This document shows positions 6,352-10,766 of a stretch of DNA of 10,766 bases, piece after piece; the stretch's first letter is position 1, and every line of letters begins with the position of its first letter. Origin of the DNA: Burkholderiaceae bacterium (GTDB lineage Bacteria > Pseudomonadota > Gammaproteobacteria > Burkholderiales > Burkholderiaceae); NCBI GenBank assembly GCA_025458735.1, contig JALORV010000051.1, forward strand, positions 1 to 10,766, in the 5' to 3' direction. The notes under the pieces are model-generated. The model did not search any database. It saw nothing but the letters and a program-made list of their open reading frames with translations, and was not told where the DNA came from. The position numbers were made by a program, and so were the translations under genes.

Positions 6352-6689
6352 GCGGCGGGCTGACGCTGCTGCTGGACGTGCTGAGCTGGATCAGCCTGAC
6401 GGCCGGCGGTGTGTTCTGCATCGTCGGCGCCGTCGGCATGCTGCGCATGCCGGACTTCTACACGCGCCTGCATGCGGCCAGCGTCATCGAGACGCTCGGC
6501 GGCGGCCTGATCCTGTTCGGACTGCTGCTGCAGGCCGGCTGGTCGCTGGTGGCGGTCAAGCTGGTGATGATCGGGCTGCTGGTGTTCTTCGCCAGCCCGA
6601 CCGCCACCCATGCACTGGCCAAGGCGGCGATGGAGCGCGGCCTGCGGCCGCTGCTCGCCGAGACGGAGAACGACGCATCGAAACCCTGA
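6348..6689 (+). CDS. mrpG: Na+/H+ antiporter subunit G (MrpG/MnhG/PhaG)
   Basis: A 113-residue protein of the PhaG/MnhG family with three hydrophobic segments. The diagnostic GMLRMPDFYTRLHAAS (residues 30-45) follows the first helix. The last helix is LVMIGLLVFFASPTATHAL, ending in the conserved P-T-A-T-H. The GTG start at 6348 overlaps the mrpF stop as GTGA and gives the right N-terminus; longer readings in this frame are shadows of mrpF. The C-terminus (LLAETENDASKP) runs into the region where the next subunit must begin, so the two genes either overlap or abut. It works only as a small subunit of the antiporter complex. Confidence 0.92.
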   Translation: MSGGLTLLLDVLSWISLTAGGVFCIVGAVGMLRMPDFYTRLHAASVIETLGGGLILFGLLLQAGWSLVAVKLVMIGLLVFFASPTATHALAKAAMERGLRPLLAETENDASKP

Positions 6690-6697
6690 TCATCAAC

Positions 6698-7219
6698 GTG
6701 CTGCTGGTGCTGATGGCGGTGACGGTGGTCGTGCTGGCCCGCAACCGCAACCTGTTCGCCGTCATCGTGCTGTCCGGCCTCTACAGCTTCCTGATGGCCA
6801 CCGTGCTGGTGGCCCTCGACGCCGTCGACGTCGCGATGACCGAGGCCTCGGTCGGCGCCGGCGTGTCGACCGTGCTGCTGCTCGGCGCGCTGCATCTTTG
6901 CCGCAGCGAGGAGGCGAGGGCGCCGCAGCAGGCCTGGCTGCCGCTCGCGGTGTCGGTGGCCTGCGGGCTGCTGCTGGTCTACGGCTCGCTCGGACTGCCG
7001 GCCTTCTCGGATCCGGCGGCGCCGATCCACACGCATGTGGTGCCGCGCTACCTGCAGCAGGGGCTGCAGGAGACGGGCGTGCCGAACGTCGTCACCGCCG
7101 TGCTGGCGAGCTACCGTGGCTACGACACGCTGGGCGAGACCACGGTGGTGTTCACCGCCGGCGCGGGCGTGGTGGCCCTGCTGCGGCGCCGGCGCAAGCG
7201 CAAGGAGGCCGTCCGGTGA
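6698..7219 (+). CDS. MbhD+MbhE-like (DUF4040) antiporter subunit, equivalent to the MrpA C-terminal region; start uncertain
   Basis: The product corresponds to the part that follows the NuoL-like domain in classical MrpA. The N-terminal half is DUF4040/MbhD-like, with ALDAVDVAMTEASVGAGVSTVLLL, split as AVDVAMTEASVGAGVS; the key Glu is E49 counting from this start. The C-terminal half is MbhE-like, with VPNVVTAVLASYRGYDTLGE. About five hydrophobic segments are visible. The frame has no ATG or GTG in the expected place: homology-like sequence already begins at IETLIIN (ATC at 6677), CTG at 6686 overlaps the mrpG stop as CTGA, and the first ordinary start is GTG at 6698, which gives 173 residues; ATG at 6713 would trim the first helix. 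The stop overlaps the mrpB GTG. A stand-alone gene for this region is usual in Mbh-like and group-2-like Mrp operons. Confidence 0.82.
   Translation: MLLVLMAVTVVVLARNRNLFAVIVLSGLYSFLMATVLVALDAVDVAMTEASVGAGVSTVLLLGALHLCRSEEARAPQQAWLPLAVSVACGLLLVYGSLGLPAFSDPAAPIHTHVVPRYLQQGLQETGVPNVVTAVLASYRGYDTLGETTVVFTAGAGVVALLRRRRKRKEAVR
7202..7208 (+). promoter_or_regulatory. Strong Shine-Dalgarno sequence for mrpB
   Basis: AAGGAGG at 7202-7208 is a near-perfect match to the anti-Shine-Dalgarno sequence and ends 7 bases before the GTG at 7216. It lies within the last codons of the MbhDE-like gene. It fixes the mrpB start and is much stronger than the sites of other genes in this operon. Confidence 0.8.
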
Positions 7220-7638
7220 AACGCGATCTCGTGCTGCGCGTGGTGGCCAAGGTATTCCTGCCGTTCATCCTGCTGTTCGCGCTCTATGTGCAGTTCCACG
7301 GCGACTTCGGTCCGGGCGGCGGCTTCCAGGCCGGCGTGATCGTCGCGGCGGCAGTGATCTTTTACGCGCTCATCTACGGCCTGGACAACGCGCGTCGCGT
7401 CGTGCCGGAGGGCCTGGTCGAGCGGATGATGGCGGCCGGCGTGCTGATCTATGCCGGCGTCGGCCTGATCGGCCTGCTCGCAGGCGGCAACTTCCTCGAC
7501 TACTTCGTGCTCGACCGCGACCCGGTCGCGGGCCAGCATCGCGGCATCTTCTGGGTCGAGGTCGGCGTGGCCGTCACGGTCTCGGGCGTGATGCTGAAGA
7601 TCTTCTACATGTTCGCCGACCGCGGCAACATCGACTGA
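7216..7638 (+). CDS. mrpB: Na+/H+ antiporter subunit B (MrpB/MnhB)
   Basis: A 140-residue membrane protein of the MnhB family. The conserved loop is FHGDFGPGGGFQAGV, with H28 and the G34-G36 run after the first helix, matching the family H-G-x-x-x-P-G-G-G-F-Q-x-G motif. Four hydrophobic segments are apparent, ending in IFWVEVGVAVTVSGVMLKIFYMF, whose Glu in W-V-E is also a family feature. The GTG start overlaps the preceding stop (GTGA) and is set by an AAGGAGG site 7 bases upstream. The open frame further upstream is a shadow. The stop is followed after 5 bases by mrpC. Confidence 0.93.
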   Translation: MKRDLVLRVVAKVFLPFILLFALYVQFHGDFGPGGGFQAGVIVAAAVIFYALIYGLDNARRVVPEGLVERMMAAGVLIYAGVGLIGLLAGGNFLDYFVLDRDPVAGQHRGIFWVEVGVAVTVSGVMLKIFYMFADRGNID

Positions 7639-7643
7639 GCGCG

Positions 7644-8006
7644 ATGGCGAGCCATTTTTCCTACGCGGTGACGGTGTTCCTGATGATCGCCGGGCTCTAC
7701 ATCGTCATCGCCCGCGGCAACCTGATCAAGAAGCTGGTCGGCCTCGGCATCTTCCAGACTTCCGTGTATCTGCTGTACATCGCGCCCGGCAAGCTGATCG
7801 GCGGCACCGCGCCGATCCTGAGCGAATCGTTCAAGGTCTACTCGAACCCGCTGCCGCACGTGCTGATCCTGACCGCGATCGTGGTCGGCGTCGCGACGCT
7901 GGCGCTCGGCCTCGCGCTGGTGGTGCGCATCCGCGAGGCCTACGACAGCATCGAGGAAGACGACATCCTCGCCGCCGACCGCGCGCTGCCGGACGCCGAC
8001 GGCTGA
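7644..8006 (+). CDS. mrpC: Na+/H+ antiporter subunit C (MrpC/MnhC, NuoK-like)
   Basis: A 120-residue NuoK-like protein with three helices (about 6-23, 28-48 and 72-95). The motif NPLPHVLILTAIVVG (68-82) is characteristic of MrpC, where it leads the third helix, and GNLIKKLVGLGIFQTSVYLL is the second-helix region. MrpC is homologous to NuoK of complex I and forms part of the ion-translocating core. The C-terminal tail is acidic (IEEDDI). The ATG at 7644 lies 5 bases after the mrpB stop. The stop overlaps the ATG of the next gene by one base (TGATG). Confidence 0.93.
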   Translation: MASHFSYAVTVFLMIAGLYIVIARGNLIKKLVGLGIFQTSVYLLYIAPGKLIGGTAPILSESFKVYSNPLPHVLILTAIVVGVATLALGLALVVRIREAYDSIEEDDILAADRALPDADG

Positions 8007-9490
8007 TGGACATCGGCGCCCACCTGCCTGCGCTGCAGGTGATCGTTCCCCTTGTTGCCGCGCCGCTCACCGTGCTGCTGCGCGAGCGGCGCCTCGCCTT
8101 CGCGCTGGTGCTGGCGGCGGCGTGGACCTCGTTCGCCATCGCCATCGCCCTGGCACTGCAGGTGGCCGAGGCGGGCACGTTGTCCTACCACATCGGCAGC
8201 TGGGCGCCGCCCTGGGGCATCGAGTACCGCGTCGACCGCCTGTCGTCGTTCATGCTGGTGCTGGTCACCGGCATCGCCGCGGTCGTGATGCCCTACAGCT
8301 GGGCCAGCGTGCAGCGCGAGCTGCCGGCGGAGCAGCAGTACCTTTTTTACACGATGTATTCGCTGTGCCTGGCCGGCCTGCTCGGCATCGTCATCACGGG
8401 CGATGCCTTCAACATCTTCGTCTTCCTCGAGATCTCTTCGCTGTCGACCTACGTGCTGATCGCGCTGGGGCGCGACCGGCGCGCGCTGCTGGCCGCCTAC
8501 CAGTACCTGATCATGGGCACGATTGGCGCCACCTTCATCGTCATCGGCATCGGCCTGCTGTACCTGCAGACCGGCACGCTGAACCTGATCGACATGGGGC
8601 AGCGGCTGCAGGGGCTGGCCGGCCACCGCCCGGTGCTGGCGGCGCTGGCCTTCCTGACGGTCGGCCTGTCGCTGAAGCTGGCGCTGTTCCCGCTGCACCA
8701 GTGGCTGCCGAACGCCTATGCCTATGCGCCGTCGGCGGTGTCGTCGCTGCTGGCCGCCACCGCTACCAAGGTGGCGCTGTACGCGCTGCTGCGCTTTTAC
8801 TTCACCGTGTTCGGGGAAAGCGCCGTGTTCCAGCAGCTGCCGATGGAGGAGCTGATGCTGGCGCTGGCGCTGGCGGCGATGTTCATCGCCTCGGCGGTGG
8901 CCTGCTTCCAGACCGACCTCAAGCGCCTGTTTGCCTATTCCAGCGTGGCGCAGATCGGCTACATCGTGCTTGGCCTGTCGTTCGACTCGCTGGCGGGGCT
9001 GACCGGCACCCTCGTGCACCTGGCCAATCACGCCGTCACGAAGGGCGGCATCTTCCTGCTGCTCGGCGGCGTCGCCGCCACGGTTGGCGGGGTCTCGCTG
9101 GCCCGGGTGCAGGGCCTCGGGCGCGTGATGCCGCTGACCAGCTTCGGCATCGTCGTCGGCGGACTGTCGCTGATCGGCGTGCCGGGGACTGCCGGCTTCA
9201 TCAGCAAGTGGTACCTGATCGTCGCGGCGCTCGAGCGGCAGCAGTGGTGGCTGGTGTTCCTGATCGTGATCTCGTCGCTGATCTCGGTCGTCTATGTCGG
9301 CCGCTTCGTCGAGGCCGCCTATTTCCGCCCGCCGCCGGGCGAGGTCGCCGAGCGCCGCGAGGCGCCGCTGTCGATGCTGCTGCCGGCGGCGGTGCTGGTG
9401 GCGGCCACCGTCGCCTTCGGCATCGCGACCTCGACGACGCTCGGCGCGGCCTCGGCGGCGGCCGCCCAGCTGCTCGGCGGAGCGCACTGA
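8006..9490 (+). CDS. mrpD: Na+/H+ antiporter subunit D (MrpD/MnhD, NuoM/N-like proton channel)
   Basis: A 494-residue polytopic protein, the usual length of MrpD, homologous to the antiporter-like subunits NuoL/M/N of complex I. About 14 hydrophobic segments are visible. Residues of the proton path are present: the TM5 glutamate E142 in FVFLEISSLSTYVLIA, the TM7 lysine K224 in LKLALFPLHQWLPNAYAYAPS, K306 in DLKRLFAYSSVAQIGYI, and K346 in HAVTKGGIFLLLGG. The conserved PGTAGFISKWY loop is near residue 395. No disabling change is seen, so it should be a functional ion-translocating subunit. The ATG shares its A with the mrpC stop, and its own TGA shares a base with the next ATG. The C-terminal tail ends in an alanine-rich helix. 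Confidence 0.92.
   Translation: MDIGAHLPALQVIVPLVAAPLTVLLRERRLAFALVLAAAWTSFAIAIALALQVAEAGTLSYHIGSWAPPWGIEYRVDRLSSFMLVLVTGIAAVVMPYSWASVQRELPAEQQYLFYTMYSLCLAGLLGIVITGDAFNIFVFLEISSLSTYVLIALGRDRRALLAAYQYLIMGTIGATFIVIGIGLLYLQTGTLNLIDMGQRLQGLAGHRPVLAALAFLTVGLSLKLALFPLHQWLPNAYAYAPSAVSSLLAATATKVALYALLRFYFTVFGESAVFQQLPMEELMLALALAAMFIASAVACFQTDLKRLFAYSSVAQIGYIVLGLSFDSLAGLTGTLVHLANHAVTKGGIFLLLGGVAATVGGVSLARVQGLGRVMPLTSFGIVVGGLSLIGVPGTAGFISKWYLIVAALERQQWWLVFLIVISSLISVVYVGRFVEAAYFRPPPGEVAERREAPLSMLLPAAVLVAATVAFGIATSTTLGAASAAAAQLLGGAH
9191..9214 (+). repeat. 24-base exact repeat, copy 1 (in mrpD)
   Basis: The segment coding AGFISKWY in mrpD is identical, base for base, over 24 positions to 10681-10704 in the next gene. 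The flanks differ on both sides. It reflects the conserved antiporter loop shared by two paralogues; complete codon identity is unusual given how far the proteins otherwise diverge. Confidence 0.75.
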
Positions 9491-10766
9491 TGGGGGCGAC
9501 GGCGGGCGAGTTGCAGGGGCTGGTGGCGGCCGCGCTCGTCGTGCCGCTGGCCGGCGCCATGCTGATCGCGGCCTGCCGCCGCCTGCCGAACCTGCGCGAG
9601 GCCGCCACGCTGCTGACCGCGCTGGCGCTGGCGGGCTGCGTGCTGGCGCTGCTGGCGCCTGTCCTGGCGGGCGCGCGGCCGCGGCTTGCGGTGATCGAAG
9701 TGCTGCCCGGCCTGCCGCTCGCCTTTGCCATCGAACCACTCGGCCTGCTGTTCGCGCTGGTCGCCTCGCTGCTGTGGATCGTCAACTCGCTTTATTCGAT
9801 CGGCTACCTGCGCGGCAACGGCGAGTCGCACCAGACCCGCTTCTACGTCTGCTTCGCGCTGGCGCTGGCGGCCACGATCGGCATCGCCTTCGCCGCCAAT
9901 GTGTTCACGCTGTTCGTCTACTACGAGGTACTGACGCTGGTCACCTATCCGCTGGTGACGCACCACGGCACGCCGGAGGCACGGCGCGGCGGGCGTGTCT
10001 ACCTCGGCCTGCTGCTGGGAACCTCGACCGTGTTCCTGCTGCCGGCCCTGGTGGCCACCTGGCAGGTGGCGGGCACCACCGAGTTCACGGTCGGCGGCAT
10101 CCTCGCCGGCAGGATCTCGCCCTGGGCCTGCGCCGGCCTGCTTGCGCTCTACATGTTCGGTATCGGCAAGGCGGCCCTGATGCCGGTGCATCGCTGGCTG
10201 CCGGCTGCGATGGTCGCGCCGACCCCGGTATCGGCGCTGCTGCACGCGGTGGCGGTCGTCAAGGCCGGCGTGTTCAGCGTGGTCAAGGTGATCGTCTATG
10301 TGTTCGGCATCGACCTGCTGGCGGCAGGTGGCGCTGCCGACTGGCTGATCGCGGTCGCCGGCTTCACCATCCTCGCGGCCTCGGTCGTCGCGCTGCGCGC
10401 CGACAACCTGAAGCGGCGGCTCGCGTACTCGACCGTCAGCCAGCTGTCGTACGTGGTGCTGGCGGCCGCCGTGCTGGCGCCGCTGTCGGTGATCGGCGCG
10501 GTGCTGCACATCGCTGCGCACGCGCTCGGCAAGATCACGCTGTTCTTCGCCGCCGGTGCCATCTACACGGCAGCCCACAAGACCGAGGTCAGCCAGCTCG
10601 ACGGCATCGGCCGCCGGATGCCATGGACCCTCGGTGCCTTCGCCATCGGCGCGCTGTCGATGATCGGGCTGCCACCGGCGGCCGGCTTCATCAGCAAGTG
10701 GTACATGCTGTCCGGCGCGATGGCCGCCTCGCAGTGGGCGGCAGTGGCGGTGATCGTCGCCAGCAC
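9490..10766 (+). CDS. Second MrpD/NuoL-like proton-conducting antiporter subunit (3' end outside window)
   Basis: An open frame of 425 codons runs from ATG 9490 off the end of the window without a stop. It is a second member of the complex I antiporter-like family (proton-conducting transporter domain) and is clearly different from the preceding paralogue. It has an N-terminal NuoL-like stretch SLYSIGYLRG, E146 in FVYYEVLTLVTYPLV (TM5 glutamate), K227 in MFGIGKAALMPVHRWLPAAM (TM7 lysine), SALLHAVAVVKAG with H252 and K258, K308 in DNLKRRLAYSTVSQLSYV, and K348 in HALGKITLFFAAGAIY. It therefore retains the full proton-transfer chain. PPAAGFISKWYML marks the loop also seen in mrpD. The ATG overlaps the mrpD stop (TGATG). 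Whether it is an MrpA/NuoL equivalent or an additional MrpD depends on its missing C-terminus and on the genes after it. Confidence 0.88.
   Translation, partial: MGATAGELQGLVAAALVVPLAGAMLIAACRRLPNLREAATLLTALALAGCVLALLAPVLAGARPRLAVIEVLPGLPLAFAIEPLGLLFALVASLLWIVNSLYSIGYLRGNGESHQTRFYVCFALALAATIGIAFAANVFTLFVYYEVLTLVTYPLVTHHGTPEARRGGRVYLGLLLGTSTVFLLPALVATWQVAGTTEFTVGGILAGRISPWACAGLLALYMFGIGKAALMPVHRWLPAAMVAPTPVSALLHAVAVVKAGVFSVVKVIVYVFGIDLLAAGGAADWLIAVAGFTILAASVVALRADNLKRRLAYSTVSQLSYVVLAAAVLAPLSVIGAVLHIAAHALGKITLFFAAGAIYTAAHKTEVSQLDGIGRRMPWTLGAFAIGALSMIGLPPAAGFISKWYMLSGAMAASQWAAVAVIVAS
10681..10704 (+). repeat. 24-base exact repeat, copy 2 (in second MrpD/NuoL-like gene)
   Basis: Same 24 bases as 9191-9214, in the same frame relative to the protein loop AGFISKWY, about 1490 bases downstream and in direct orientation. 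See copy 1 for interpretation. Confidence 0.75.

Noticed and set aside
7940..9739. Long open frame on the minus strand (about 599 codons), plus others at 307-1755, 2095-3228, 3646-4776 and 9319-10578
   Set aside because: They lie opposite well-supported genes, have Arg/Ala/Gln/His-rich low-complexity translations and no recognisable domain. Such frames are expected antisense to very GC-rich coding sequence.
1..10766. Search for a defence system, mobile element, tRNA/rRNA, riboswitch or CRISPR array
   Set aside because: All long stretches are accounted for by housekeeping-type metabolic, transport and antiporter genes; no repeat array, transposase, integrase, toxin-antitoxin pair or cloverleaf was recognised by eye.

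Overview
The window is a very GC-rich, gene-dense stretch with every recognisable gene on the + strand. There is no intergenic gap longer than about 25 bases, and no RNA gene, insertion sequence, CRISPR array or prophage. Codon use, the style of the nicotinate phosphoribosyltransferase and the TAnAAT boxes just before start codons point to a betaproteobacterium (Burkholderiales or Rhodocyclales-like). That is a judgement from recalled protein features, not from a search.

Region 1 (1-740) is the end of a branched-chain amino acid type ABC transporter operon: the last 13 codons of a LivG-like ATPase, overlapped by a complete LivF-like ATPase. Region 2 (about 762-2911) starts with a promoter-like box and holds a nicotinate phosphoribosyltransferase gene (pncB, NAD salvage) that appears to lack an internal block of about 30 residues. 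It overlaps a D-cysteine desulfhydrase/ACC deaminase family gene whose substrate-discriminating residues are of the D-cysteine desulfhydrase type. A strong GC hairpin spans the stop codon of that gene. Region 3 (2929-5535) carries an aspartate/glutamate racemase family gene, a class I aminotransferase preceded by a perfect TATAAT, and an orphan LutC/YkgG (LUD-domain) gene. Together with the desulfhydrase these could form a small amino-acid or D-amino-acid catabolic group, which is inference.

Region 4 (5594-10766, running off the end) is a multisubunit Mrp/Mnh-type cation/H+ antiporter operon in the order mrpE-mrpF-mrpG-(MbhD+MbhE-like)-mrpB-mrpC-mrpD-(second MrpD/NuoL-like). Nearly all junctions overlap by 1-4 bases. 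The part that is fused to the C-terminus of MrpA in the classical mrpABCDEFG operon is here a separate gene. The order matches the antiporter half of archaeal Mbh hydrogenases and of group-2-like Mrp operons. What lies beyond 10766 (NuoL/MrpA, a hydrogenase or another module) decides what complex this is.

I found no defence system or clearly new machine. The best leads are the internally deleted pncB, the MbhDE-like gene with no ordinary start codon where one is expected, a 21-codon micro-ORF coupled at both ends between lutC and mrpE, a possible N-terminal frameshift in the LUD gene, and near-leaderless promoters.
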